Source: Rapana venosa
Taxonomy: Eukaryota > Mollusca > Gastropoda > Neogastropoda > Muricidae
Direction: 5' to 3'
DNA: 64,000 bases
NCBI GenBank assembly: GCA_028751875.1
Contig: CM054144.1
Span: 18,135,799-18,199,798, forward strand
Shown here piece by piece: positions 20,106 to 32,327 of this stretch. Made by a program: the position numbers and the translations under genes. The number at the start of each line of letters is the position of its first letter. Within the stretch, counting starts at the first letter, position 1. The notes beneath the pieces are model-generated. The model did no database searches. It saw only the letters and a program-made list of their open reading frames with translations, and was not told the DNA's origin.

Positions 20106-22605
20106 TGGGAAAAGAGAAGATGGAGGAAATAAGAATAGAAGGGAAATGTCCCTAACAGTTTGTGTGATGTAGGGAGCTTTGTTATTTGTTTTGTAAATAG
20201 GCACAGAGAACATTGTAAAGTAATGAATGTCCGGTCCTGTTGGTGTTTAACCAAGACAAACGAGGAGCCCTCTGATCCTATGGAGGTGTATTTCTCAGCC
20301 TGATAGAAACAAGTAGGGAGATAATGTGAAACTACTACATAGTGCAGTGGGTGTTTCTGAAATCTTTCCCGACATTATTTAACACAGCTGTGCCCATTTT
20401 CCCCCTCTTCATAAATTTTTTTTTTTAAACCTAACAGTCCTTATGTAGAAAGGTGATCTGATTATGTATGTAAAATATTTTATTGACCATACGGGACAGA
20501 CTCTGAAATAGTCTGTTCTCAAAGCTGTAGATAGCTTTTGAGGAGGGAGGGATAAACTAGAGGAATGTTTGTTGAATAATTCAAAGCAGTTTAGTTGTGT
20601 ATAGATCTGTAGTTAGATGGGGTTTATTTTATGGATTGGTCCTGTCTTACTATTGAAAAATGTGGGGTGGTTTTCCTGTCAATAGAAGCAGTGACTGATT
20701 TCCCCCTAAATCTTCATCAACTCATATTAGAAACATTTATTTCCCATAATTATATTGTCAAGGTTAAAGTTTCTAGAATTTCAGTTTGATTGTTAGTTTC
20801 AAAGATAGTCATAATGATGATGATTTGAGAAAATTCATATTTTCCAAAGTCCCAGATCCTAAATGACTTAAATGCATACTTTTGTATATAACTTCAAAAA
20901 CATCAACAGAATTTGTGATTCTTTTTTGATTTACATCTTTTAATTCTCATGATGATTGATTGCTTCTTTTTTTTAAATTTTTTATTTTATTTTTAGGTTT
21001 CTGGCAATGAGTTAGATCTATGTCTTGACTCAAAATGAAGTTTACATATGTCTGAAGAAGTACAAACTATTTCATGTTGAAGAAATTGCTCCCTTTCTTC
21101 AAAAGAGATGCATTTTGAAAGACCGGGTGTTGTATTGACAGTACAAATCCTCTTAATTGTCAAGATTTCAGAATAGCAGAAATGATAGGCACAAACTTTC
21201 TGGTGATCTACTCCCTTCATTGTGATGGTAGTGTAGTAATAACAAAGTAGAGGTAGGAAAGCCGGGGAAGGGGGGGGGATGGGGGGATGCAGGTCAGAGT
21301 TGGGGGTGGGTGGGGGTGAGATGACAAGATCTGTCCATGAGGCAGCTTCCTCTTGGCAGCTATGTTTCAGGGATATAATTATGTCATCACAGGTTAGCTT
21401 GTAGGCTTAACGATGTGGCATCAGGCTACAGATGCTATAGGAATGACTATACTCTTTAAGGTAACTTTTCATAGGGTAGGGGAAAATGAATACAAAGATG
21501 ACCACAAAAAAAAGGAAACTATATATTTGGGGACAATGAATCACATGATTCAGAAACGGAAACGAAAGAAGTTTTGCTTTGATATAAAAAATGTTAAAAA
21601 ACAAAGAGAGGTCTTTTGAAAGAGGCAACAACCAAACGGTTTTGTATGTATAAATTGCTATGTTTACAGGCCAAGTGTGTGTGAGAGGTTCATGTGTAAA
21701 TATGGGCATGTGTGTCACCCTGAGGTGATGTGGCTGTATATAGTGAAGTTTGCTACTGATTGGTGTGTTACTCTGTATGTAAGTTGATCCAAGAAGTGAT
21801 TGTGGTTCTGTTGTTGATTGTGCAACATCAAGATTTTGGCAAGATTTATTTTTTGGCGCCAACTCACTCTTACTATTTATTAAGAACTAAGATGTTCATG
21901 ACAAATCTGTAGTTTGAACTCATGCTGTTTGTGCTTGTAGGTAAAGCTTTACATATCGTCGTCACACTAAGTACTTTGTCATTTTTTGCTTGAAACATTC
22001 AGTGCTGGATGTCTGTGATCATGTGAGCTTGTTCCAGATTTTTGTAGCAGAGACCCTCCCCCGGGAACATACAGAGAGCATTCTTCTGTATGTTACCACA
22101 TACTGCTCAGTTGTTGATGGCTTTATACATTAGTGCATGGAAAAGACCATCGACTTTCAGAAGACACTGAAACAGAATCAAACATATTTGAATAGGGAAA
22201 AAAAGCCAGACTCTTTGACGGGCGGTTTGCTCTAAGAGCAAAGCAATATGGTGCGGTCACTGAAGGTTGTGTTGTGTGGACATTAAATCTTGTGGAATTT
22301 GATTTTCTCTCCATTTATGACTGTGTGAGATGATATGCCTGGGAAACGAAATGGGTGAAAATAGGTCATTCTGTTCAGTTTCATTTGATCTTTCCCCCTC
22401 TTTTGTTCCCTGCCTTTCTTAGGCTCCCACCGTTTGTCTTTTTTGGGTTGGTTTGTTCCTTGGCCAGAGCTCTGAGGTTCACCAATGGCGAGATTTTTGC
22501 ATATGCGACCACCACCCCCCCTCCCCCCGACCATTTAGGTCTACAGCTGCATTCTGACTTCAGAGATGGTGTCTGAACATGGCACCTGTGCATGCTGGGG
22601 GTGGT

Positions 22606-22747
22606 TTTTTGGACGTCAGTTTCTACTGGTACACAACAACTTACTCTTCCGAAAGGCGAAACAGGTTTTTAACATGTGTGCAAGTTGTTCATGTGTTCGC
22701 ACACAGGGTCTCGATTTATAGTCTCATCCAAAGGACTTTGACATTCA
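22606..22747 (-). mobile_element. SINE copy, family A (partial)
   Basis: Contains cttactcttccgaaaggcg, acatgtgtgcaagttgttc, ggtctcgatttatagtctca and aaggactttgac in the family order. Confidence 0.65.
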
Positions 22748-22801
22748 GTTCAATTTTTTCGTCAAACTAGGAAGGGGATCCCACTTTAAGTTAGCGATTT
22801 T

Positions 22802-22852
22802 TAAAATAAATTTATTCTTTTATATCGAGGTTAACGGAATAAGCACTTTAGC
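22802..22852 (-). mobile_element. SINE tail fragment, family A
   Basis: Short match to the tail side: attcttttatatcgaggtta followed by acggaataagcact. Confidence 0.5.
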
Positions 22853-23254
22853 AAAAGTGTATGTGACTCTACCTTTTCCTAATGCCTCACTCACTCATAA
22901 ATGCTGCGATTATCTGTCAACCACCTCTCAGTCTCTTTATCACCCACGAACGTGCTGTCTGAATTCATGCACATACAAACTAATAGTCCTTAACTGGTGG
23001 ATCAGTCAGAGAGGCTTCTGCTCAGATTGCATGGGGATGACATACAATACAGAAATCTGCACGCTTTAACATGCATGCCATCATAAATCGAATGTCGTAC
23101 TATCATCAAGTACACTGAAGATGACAGTAACTATGATAGTCACTAGGAAGAACAGTGCAAACTGGTGAAACTAAGAACAACTTGGACAGATCTTCATAAG
23201 GGTGGCTTGACACAGCGAGTTCACTGTTGGCTATTTGTTGCTTTTCTAATCATT

Positions 23255-23530
23255 TAAAAATTAATTTCAAGGCTAATGGAATAAGCACTTGCATGTTTTT
23301 CTTACCATGTACATGGGGTTTTGTCAATTTGCCATCCGTTCCCACTGGCACATGATGGCATATTCTTCTGAGAGGCAGAACAGGTTTCAATGTGTGCGCA
23401 AGATGTTCTGCGTGTGTTTGCTCACAGGACCTCAGTTTATACTCTCATCTGAAGGACTTTCAGGGGAGTGGAGTTGGCACTGCTGTTAACTCCTGAGGAG
23501 AAATCCCCCTGTTGATTCTGTGAGCTCACT
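23255..23530 (-). mobile_element. SINE copy, family A (long)
   Basis: Carries tail, body and part of the head-side linker: ggctaatggaataagcactt, gtgtgcgcaagatgttctgc, ctcatctgaaggactttcag and ggagttggcactgctgttaa. The last motif also occurs, reversed, at 27240. Confidence 0.75.
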
Positions 23531-26441
23531 GGCTGCTCAGCCAGCTTTGGCCCGACACTTCTGGATGACTTATCTTTGCTGACAAACCAAAACATCAACT
23601 TCAGTACAGATTTATTGGCATCAACTGTCTTCTCTGCATTGCCAAATCAATGCCTTGTCAGCTGCTCAGCTATGATTATACACAAAAAACAGCTGGTCAA
23701 TATACAAACCACAGATAATAACAACAACACGTCAACAACAATTACATGATTAATATTTATAACACCTTACAAATGGCAATCGCATGAACTTATTGCATTA
23801 AGCCTCAGAATTTGAACAAACGTGGGGAAAATGTAATAATATCAAATCATCATTCTTATTTGCTGCCAGTTTATTGAAAAGGAGGCAAACAGAAATGGAG
23901 ACAAACGTGCCACAAGCAAGCCGCCAAATAAATTAAGTGCACACCAACAGACCTGCTGGCTGCAGCAAGTTACAGTAAGGGAACAAACCATGGCATGGGG
24001 AGCTGCAGCCAGGAAGATGGTCCTAGCTACCTGCAGTCACACTGTACACATACTCTCTCAACCAGCTTCTTCTTTGGTGTATAGCCAAGACAACTGATCA
24101 GTCGCTACTCTGTAAACAAACCACTTTAAGATGCAATGTTCAAAACCAATCCATTCAAACCTGGTCAAGTCTGGAATAGGCAAGAAAATGATTTTTTGGC
24201 GTTATTGTCTGGGGATGGGATGGGTTTTGCTCATTCTAATCATAGCGTGCGCATGCACACACACACACACAGCCATACAACAGGGTTCATACGGTTTGTA
24301 AAAAAAAAAAAAATTGAAAAAATGAAACACCTTTAAAAGTTTGTGAAAACTGACTTGGGTTTGTAAAAGTTTGTCAATTTGAGGAGCTGTTTGCTCCCTC
24401 CCCCCAAAAAAGAGAAGCTACATTCTGAGGGCTAAGAAATGCTTTTTTCATGAAGGAAAAAATAACAAATGAGGAAAAAGTCTAAATTGAAAAAAAGAAT
24501 TTAAAGCATTCTGATGAATTTTGATTAGCATAGCTTTCCTGTTTGCCAGAAATGTTCCAAAGTTTGGCTTTTCCTGTACATGACTGGACATGCTATGAAA
24601 CAGACGCAAGGCAACAAACTTCAATGCAACTGGTTCCCAACACTGAGCTCTAAACAAAATTTCCTGCTGATCTTGTACTTTACGGGAAACGACACGAACA
24701 AGACCAGCGATAATTGTGCTTTTGGTTTCCACCATGGCCCTTTCATTTTAAAGTGAGGCCTATTCTTTGGTGACTAAATTGGTAGATGCAGCATCAAACT
24801 TTATTTAGAGATATCTAAACTTCAAAGATTTTTTTCTTTTTATTCTACATAGTGATAAACTCAAAAGATTGTTTTTAATTAATACATACAAACCAATTCC
24901 ATAACATACCACATAACGATTTGACTTGGATGCTCTGCCTGAAAGTATTGAAGTTGAAATGAGTTCTCTTACAACATCCACACCCACTCTCTCTTTCACT
25001 CACACACATTGTGTCTATAAACAATTTAAGATTTTCGTGAGTTGTTAGTTTATTATGACGTACACACACACAGAGTTTCTCTCACCCATGTGTCCTGTGT
25101 CTTATAGAAAATCTAAGATTTTTACAAGTTATTAGTCTATTATTAAGTAAATACTTATTGAACAAACAGTCATGTTACACATGCCTGTCCAAGAACTTAT
25201 TGGGTAATGAGAGTACTTTTGTAATCACCTGTGAGTGTATTTTACTGAACACACACACACACAGAACCGTATGTATGCATTTTAACTGTTGATTTTATTT
25301 TGGCTGGTAAATAATGATACAGCTTAGCCCTAAAAAGAGGAAAATGTATGCCTGTGTGTGTGTGTATGTGATGGAGAGAGAAAAAACACTTCAGAGAAAT
25401 CTCTCACTGTCACATTCTCCCATCATTCAAGCATAACGTATCATCTCAAACTGATTTTTCTGGGACAAACATCAATACTGCAGGATTTGGGCCAGCCATT
25501 ATAATGCATCTAAGCACTAGAAAGGGGGAGGAGGGGTCATCATGCCTGCAACATCCTGATACAGACACTACTCTGTAATTTATCACAAGGCATGCAACAG
25601 GGCAAGGGTATGCAGCCTCATAGGCAGCAGTTCACAATGCATCAAATGGCAGTTATTTAGTCATCATTTATTCCATGCTGTTTATAGCCCCATCAACCAC
25701 GAAGGGCATACCTGTGTTGTCACCTTTTGTTGCTACTTGCGTGATGACATACAAACCAGTGTTTAAACTGATATGTTGGAGCCTTTCTGACTTTCCAACA
25801 GACTATTACAAAGTTTCAAAACTGTTCATGCTGTGGAAAATTTCTTGGGAGAAATTCTTTTAAAAGAATAATAAAAACCAAGTAGCAAATCCATCACTAT
25901 GTTATCATGAATTAGAACTTCCTTCTATCTGGAAATGAAAATCATAGACTCGTTGCTCAGAATACGACTGGTAATTCATTCACACTGTAAACATATGGGC
26001 AGACATAAAAGTGCAAGACTATGGAAAAGAAAAGAAACATTTTCTAAGTTTATCTTTCTTTGCTTTCTCTCTTCCAAATGCAAAAAACAAAAACTAAAAG
26101 TCTATGATTCCATCTCATCTGTGACCCAATTAGTCATGACAAACCTACTTTGCTCTAAATACATAAAATGTATTGCAACTGTCATAACTATGCACATTAG
26201 TTCTTTATTACAACTATCTCTTTAACGTTACTTGCGACAGAACTACTTTAGAATATGAATTCCGCATACAAGGAATTGTTCAACAATTAAAATTACACAC
26301 ATGAAAACACAAACACAAAAAAACCTCCAAAGAAGTATGACAGTGATGTAGCACATGATTGAACATTGCTAAATGTGTTGCCATTTCATCATAGGTAAAT
26401 ACCTTGACAGTTGGTTCCCCTGTACTTTTCCACAACATCTA

Positions 26442-26522
26442 CTAAGGAAATTGTAACATTTCATATGCTTTCACCATGTCGGGATCCAGGTCAAAATCTC
26501 CTCCCAAAATTGGTGTTGGCTT
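26442..26522 (-). CDS. Unidentified exon-like segment, possible terminal exon
   Basis: The - strand shows a strong acceptor (a T-rich tract ending gtgttcttcag) followed by 26 codons and TAG. The reading is KPTPILGGDFDLDPDMVKAY followed by EMLQFP. The peptide looks protein-like, but I do not recognise the family. No clear upstream exon was established; 28187-28327 is the best candidate. It could be the last exon of an unannotated gene or chance. Confidence 0.35.
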   Translation of the reverse strand, partial: KPTPILGGDFDLDPDMVKAYEMLQFP

Positions 26523-28186
26523 CTGAAGAACACATTAAATGAAAGAACAAAAAAGCAGGTATTGAATTAATGCAGTCAAAGCTACCACGTAACCATGCTG
26601 GATAGATACATGTATGCAAGAGTCCAGCAAACACTTAGCAAAGCAACCCACTCCACTAAAACGCAAGCTAAAGCAATTATTTTTCAGTTCTTTCCAAAAC
26701 AATAATCAGACAACAACAAAAATCTGACTAGAGGAAATCCTGTCAACTTAAATTACAGCGAGAACTGCTCCGTTTTGATCTGAGTGGACATCTCCCTTCA
26801 CTCCACAGGACTTTGTTACAAGGACATGGCACTGCGCTGCGCTGCGCTGCACTGCACTGAGTTTTGCAGGCGGTGTTGTGGGCAACTTTGACCTGATGGA
26901 GTCCGCTTCCCTCTATTCCTCTCCTCTTTTGACATACAACAGAACAGGTCTAGCACTAACACATTTCTAGACAAAGAGCTGACAAGGAAACGTTTCTTTT
27001 AAAAAAAAGGAAGATCTCTAGCACTACATGAACCGATGGTGAGGATATTACTTGTACTGAAACCAGAACACGGTGATGAACTCCTTCATTGACTGAGCAG
27101 CAGGAGGCAATACTCAGCTTTCTTGCTTTTTCAATACAAGGCACGGAAAACCCCTGGTGTTTTAGTGTTGCGCTTGTGATCTGCGGACCCGTGTTTGAAT
27201 CTCATTCAAGGGGATTTTACTCCTGGAGTTGTTAACATCAGTGCCAGCTCCACTCCCCCCAAAAGTCTTTCAGATGAGACTATAAACTGAGGTCCCATGT
27301 GTGAACGCACGCAGAACATCTTTCGCACATGTTAAAACCTGTTCTGCTTTTCACAAGAGTAGGCCATCGTGTGTTAGTGGGAACAGATGACAAAATTTAC
27401 AAAACTGCAAATACATGGGGACTCAATGTAAAAATAAAAAAAAGCACATGAGTGCTGCTTATTCCATTATCATCAAAATAAGAGATCAAATAACAAAAAC
27501 CGATTTTCACAACTAAATCTCATTGGCTATGTTTTTAAAATAAAAGCTGAACTAACCATCCATAGTCTTGCTATCATGCTCTCTAATGACACAATACTGA
27601 CTTCAGAAATAATTAAGTGTGATCTTATTTTCCGGCAGTAGTGACAGTATGAATGTAAGAAAACTAAGTTGTATTCTGCCATGGAATGACTTCTTTTGTG
27701 TGTGTGTGCGCCGAGAATCATTTCTTAAACAGTCAACACAAACACTACACAAAAAGTACAGTTCTTTAGCTAACTGAGTGCATAAACATGATTTTTTTTC
27801 GGATCAAGTAAGTACACACGTAAATAAATAATGCATAAAAAATTAAAGTTGTAATACTGTATTTGTGACGGAGTATGCAAACAAAACATTATACCCTGCC
27901 CCAAATAAAACATTAATACCAACCATTCAAAACGTACAGTGACCAAATGCTTTCCATTAAATCTTTAGCCCATACATGTATAACACAACAGTACAGTCAA
28001 GACATAACAGAATATAATACTTTGCAATACTCATGTGCCACTGCATACCAAAGGCAAGTTTTTCTGAACAACAAAAATTCACCTAAAATCACTTCAACAA
28101 CAAAGAAAAAAAAAAAAGAAAGTAACCAAGAAATCAGGAAAGGAGCTAAAGGTCGACAGAAATCTCAACAGCGACACCGTCGGTCT
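26523..28186. other. Intergenic stretch with one full-length SINE
   Basis: Contains a short gctgc microsatellite near 26835 and the SINE at 27150-27490. Nothing else is recognisable. Confidence 0.5.
27150..27490 (+). mobile_element. SINE, family A, near full length with tRNA-like head
   Basis: Starts with a decayed tRNA-like head (gttgcgcttgtgatctgcgg, then gtttgaatctc as a B-box-like stretch). Continues with ctttcagatgagactataaa, ctgaggtcccatgtgtgaac, gcagaacatctttcgcacat and the tail gcttattccattatcatc. This copy sets the orientation used for the other family A copies. A Pol III-derived, LINE-mobilised origin is inferred. Confidence 0.75.
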
Positions 28187-28327
28187 TTACGCCTTAAAAA
28201 AATGAGTGACAGGTGGTGATGGTGATGGTGGCACTGGCAGTTTGGGACTATCATTCACAGTCAGGTTCTTTGTCGTCTTTTTTCTTCTTCTGACTGGCTT
28301 ATTTTCCATGACTTCCCATTCTATACA
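28187..28327 (-). CDS. Unidentified exon-like open segment
   Basis: After an AG (tttgagcag) the - strand reads CIEWEVMENKPVRRRKKTTK, then NLTVNDSPKLPVPPSPSPPV and THFFKA before TAA at 28187-28189. The basic and proline-rich composition is protein-like. A possible GTGAAT donor after NLT would join in phase 0 to the segment at 26522. The family is unknown and chance is possible. Confidence 0.25.
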   Translation of the reverse strand, partial: CIEWEVMENKPVRRRKKTTKNLTVNDSPKLPVPPSPSPPVTHFFKA

Positions 28328-29639
28328 CTGCTCAAAATGTTATGTGACCAGATTGTAAAATATACAGGAATCTTGCCATGTTGCAGTGTGTAAACAATGC
28401 TGAACATCTATGAAGTGGATACCACAGGATGATATTGTTCATATTCTCCTTATGGAGCCCATACCATACTGAGCTAAAGAGCAGAAGCAAACCATGTTGA
28501 TGATGTCTCCAAAGTTCCATCTCCCTTTCTTTAGTCTGCCATGCTATGCAGTTTCAGTTTTTCAACATCAGTTTTCCCCAAGCAAAAATGACAGAGCATG
28601 GAATATTCCCTGCACACTTCTACACCACAGAGACCAAACCATCCACAATGCAAACACTGGACTGGACTAACTGCAGAACCCAACAAGCTAGCAAAGCCTG
28701 CAGTGCATGCTGAATACATTTCTGAATCCACCCAACTCCCAACAGGAATTATGGTATCTGCTTACTTGATTGTCTGCATGGGTGTACAGAGAAAAGGGTG
28801 TAAGGCACTAGCTGGTCTGCACATAAACCGATTTGTGGGAGATGGTTACAAAAAAAACCCCAAAACTTGAAAGTGCCACAATGCATGGCTGGTTTTCCTG
28901 TCATCTGTCTCTGTTAAGTTGTGTGACACTGTTTACATCAGATGGTGATCCTGGCAGATCAACAGGACAGGGAAAAATGCCCTCTAAGAAGTCGGTACAC
29001 ATCAAAATACTGGTGGACAAAAACTGAAAACTTTCTGACTGGTTAACTGCCCAAGGCAATCACAATACTTCTTGATCTCATCTCACAAACACCAGGAGCT
29101 GTCTGTTGGGTACAACCATTATAAACGGCATAATACAAGGTCAAAGATCCAATGGAAAAGCCTACAAAGAACTCGGGCATAGTATGGGGCTTATGTACAG
29201 CTACAGTTATGTACTACAATTCCAAACCTCAAAACTAAAGCTCTGTGAAGAAGCTGCATCGGTCTGTAATGTTCACTTTGTACAGCACGTTTACTCCGCT
29301 CTACCAGCTGCTTAACGTTCTCAACTTTGGCTTTACAAGGTCAGCTATATGACAACGTCACTTCCACAGCACATATGTATGCCTGGCTGAATTCTGAAGA
29401 CGTCTAAAATAAAATAATCTGGCACCACCTTGCAAAAACCTTTCCCTCCTTTGGCATTTTCTCTGTGTGTCTGTCTGTCTGTTGTTTTTTCCCCCGTTCC
29501 TCGGCTAGAGGTCAATGGTTCACCAGTGGTCAGGTATTTGTTGCATGAGCAACCATTTTGCCCACCATTAAGGTACCTGCATTACAACTTTAGAGAGTCT
29601 ATACACGACTTCAATGTGCGTGAGATTTTAGAAATATTC

Positions 29640-29815
29640 TGTCATTTGTTCTTACCAGCCCCAAAGGGACTACTCTTCCGAAAGGCAAAACAGGTTTTAA
29701 TGTGTGTGCAAGATGTTTTGCATGCATAAGCACACAGGGCCTTGGTTTTTAGTCTCATCCGAAAGACTTTCAGGAAAGTGGAGTCAAATGCTCTAACCAC
29801 TAAGCTATCCTGCTC
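29640..29815 (-). mobile_element. SINE copy, family A with tRNA-like head
   Basis: The body motifs actcttccgaaaggcaaaac and gtgtgcaagatgttttgcat are followed by gtctcatccgaaagactttc. Then comes the reverse of a tRNA A-box-like head (tgctctaaccactaagctat). Confidence 0.7.
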
Positions 29816-30177
29816 CCTGTGTGTGTGTGTCTAGCCAACAATACCATTCTGCAAATAGCAGCATCATTTCTATGACAATCCTTCCTTGTCGTCAAATCAT
29901 TTTAACAAGCATTCTTATTTTCGTCACCTTTAGCATCAGGGTTTTTTTTATAGAAAGACAGTTCTACCATCAATAATACAAAAAGTACAAAAATGTATCC
30001 AATAACAATATTAAAATGTATCCAACAACACTATTACAAACACTACAAAACCTGTCCTATAAGAATGCATGAAAAAGTACCCCCCAAAAAATCAAACAGC
30101 AACCTAACCAATGAGTTCCTTCGCACTGCCTGCCTCCACCAGAAGGAAAACCAATACTGTACACAGCTGCTTTTTTC

Positions 30178-30395
30178 TCTCCTTCGGATCAGACTATAAA
30201 CCGAGGTCCCGTGTGCGAACGCATGCAGAACATCTTGCGCACGCGTTAAATCCTGTTCCACTTTTCACAAGAGGCCATTGTGTGCCGGTGGTAACGGATG
30301 ACAATTTCCAAAACCGTATACACACGGGGACTGGATGTAAAAAAGCACATAAGTGCTTATTCCATTACCCTCGATATAAAAGAAATAAAAAATTA
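30178..30395 (+). mobile_element. SINE copy, family A
   Basis: The sequence ccttcggatcagactataaa, ccgaggtcccgtgtgcgaac, gcagaacatcttgcgcacgc and agtgcttattccattaccct gives the whole body and tail. Confidence 0.75.
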
Positions 30396-31029
30396 AAAAA
30401 TAAAATTCCTTCTTTATCTCCAGTCCGTGAGTTAACGGGTGAAGTGAAGCCAGGTGACAGACCTTTCTTTCCCTCTGTCTGCAGTTGACAGGAGTCTGAA
30501 CCCTGTCCACGCACTCCACACATGAGGACTAGGAACTAAAAATGTCTGTACACTGAACACATGCACTGAGCATGTGAGGTACTGACAACTCCACGTTCAC
30601 ACACTTGACACATTCATAGCACATTTTACACCAAAGCTGTCCTCTCCTCTCATCTCCTCACCAGTCTGTATTTCTTCCCCAAATCACTCATCAATCTGTT
30701 CTCTCGTTTCCATCACAATCACAGTTTGCTGCATAGGTTATGTCAAAAAACGCTTTTTTTTTTTTTTTTTTTTGCTTCTTTAGGGGGGGGAGGGGGTGGG
30801 GGGGACTATTTACAAGTTGAAGGTTGACAGAAATCCCTACAACCAATGAAATCTACCATTAATCTTTGGTGATTAGTTTTTGCTGAATTATTTACAAGTA
30901 TTACAATAAATGGCTCCACAATCTTTTGTTGAATGGTTTTCACAAACATCAAAAACAAATGTCTTCATAATCTCAGCATTACTGCAATATTTGTGACCTT
31001 TCCTCATAGTCTGTATTGACTAAAATCCA

Positions 31030-31035
31030 TTTAAT
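31030..31035 (-). terminator. Candidate CRAMP1 polyadenylation signal ATTAAA
   Basis: The - strand ATTAAA variant hexamer lies about 1.2 kb after the CRAMP1 stop. It is only a candidate; no other evidence is available. Confidence 0.2.
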
Positions 31036-31036
31036 A

Positions 31037-31175
31037 GGTGTGTGTGTGTGTGTGTGTGTCTAGGTGTGTGTGTAGGTGTGTGTATAGGGGTGCATGTGTG
31101 TGTGTGTGTGCGTGTGTGTGTGTAGGTGTGTGTGTATAGGGGGGTGTGCTTGTGTGTGAGCATGCATGTGTGTGG
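31037..31175 (+). repeat. (GT)n microsatellite
   Basis: Long interrupted GT tract with taggtgtg spacers, in the CRAMP1 3' flank. Confidence 0.9.
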
Positions 31176-32210
31176 CATATACAACATGTACATGCTTGTG
31201 TGTACATGCCTCTGTGTAAAATCAAAAAACCAAAAACAACCACATTGTTCTCACTTGGGAAGTCCACCTGTCTCACCAGAGAATTTTTTTTTTTAAGTTT
31301 TAGATTTGAAACATTTCACTGGAATATTGAATATGTTGATAAAAGCAGTACTTCAAACAGATTACCAGACTTCTTCCTTTGTTTAGCCTTGCTTTACTTC
31401 TATATCTGAAAAAAAACCCAAACCCTCATGTTTTTTGGTGACAACAGTGGTGCAGAAAACATAGAACTCAAGTTATGCACTTTGTTGCAAAGGAAAATGA
31501 CACGACTTAGTCTCGAGTCTCTTCAAACCTTTCCCTGAAAAGGAACATTATCCCGATTTTTAACTTGAAGAAGATAACATGGTTTCCCATTACACCTTTA
31601 CTCTGAAAATGACGCGTTCAGAAAAGCTCAAAGTTTACTAGCGTGTTAAAACTTGTTTTTCCTTTTTGCTTCAAACATAAAGAATTTACATAAGTTTGAT
31701 TCTTTAACAGTCTGTTACATAAGCACTGCTTCTTTGTGCAATTATTTGTGAGAAAGCAACATGCAGGAATCCGTCGATCCAACAGCTACATGAAGATTTA
31801 ACTGTTGTCACAGGTGTCAAGGCCAACAACAACTGTAATCTCCACACTTTTTTCCCCTTCTTCTCTGGACGTGAATAGCAACCCCTAAAACAATCCAGTC
31901 TACACCCAAGTTCCCGTTCACCGGAAAACACAATGTCCAAACTGGTCAGCACTTGTCTTCAGCTCTCTGTCAGCAAGCGAGTCACAGTCGTGTTTTCACG
32001 TGACAAAAACGATTCTTTGCCACACAGCTGAATTGAACAAAGTGGGGCAGATACTGGGGAAGGGAGACACAGCCACCACTCTATCCTCAGCTCACTGAAC
32101 TGAAAAGCTTTGACTGAACAAGTCACTGTCAAGGTTTTTCTTTGCTGCCTGTGGGGAGGAGTGGGGGGGGGGGAGAAGCAAGATCACGGTTAACTATGGG
32201 AGTCCTTGGC

Positions 32211-32327
32211 TCAGATGTTGGGCTGAGATGCGTCTGCGTTGTCGATCAAGTGCTCCGCCAGTTTCTCAAACTTGGTGGAGTAGTCGATGGAGCTTTCTAT
32301 CATCACACTCTGCAGCGCCGTGTCCAT
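32211..32327 (-). CDS. CRAMP1: CRAMP1 terminal exon 19
   Basis: The acceptor is actgactttcag, just after a CA repeat. The exon encodes MDTALQSVMIESSIDYSTKF, EKLAEHLIDNADASQPNI and TGA at 32213-32211. The SSIDYSTKFEKLAEHL segment matches human NSIDYISRFNDLAQEL. Confidence 0.94.
   Translation of the reverse strand: MDTALQSVMIESSIDYSTKFEKLAEHLIDNADASQPNI

Larger units (their letters stand above)
19680..21400 (+). other. HERC2: HERC2 3' UTR and flank
   Basis: AT-rich non-coding sequence after the stop codon. It contains a short tandem repeat (19728-19858) and an AATAAA at 20100. The true transcript end cannot be read from sequence. No coding exon of another gene is recognised here. Confidence 0.55.
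21401..26441. other. Intergenic space between convergent genes, repeat-rich
   Basis: AT-rich sequence with three family A SINE copies (22606, 22802, 23255) and short CA tracts near 24258 and 25252. No exon with a recognisable product was found. ORFs of 60-150 codons here lack family features. Confidence 0.5.
28328..32210. other. CRAMP1 3' flank, probably partly 3' UTR
   Basis: AT-rich, with SINE copies (29640, 30178), a poly-T/poly-G stretch near 30755-30810 and a long GT repeat (31037-31175). No recognised exon apart from unassigned ORFs. The CRAMP1 transcript end probably lies here. Confidence 0.5.

Noticed and set aside
24448..24735. 95-codon - strand ORF in the intergenic space
   Set aside because: No family resemblance, no splice or promoter signals; such ORFs are expected by chance.
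30620..30740. - strand exon-like segment ending in a GTGAGG donor
   Set aside because: The acceptor is weak and each candidate frame meets a stop, so it cannot be supported.
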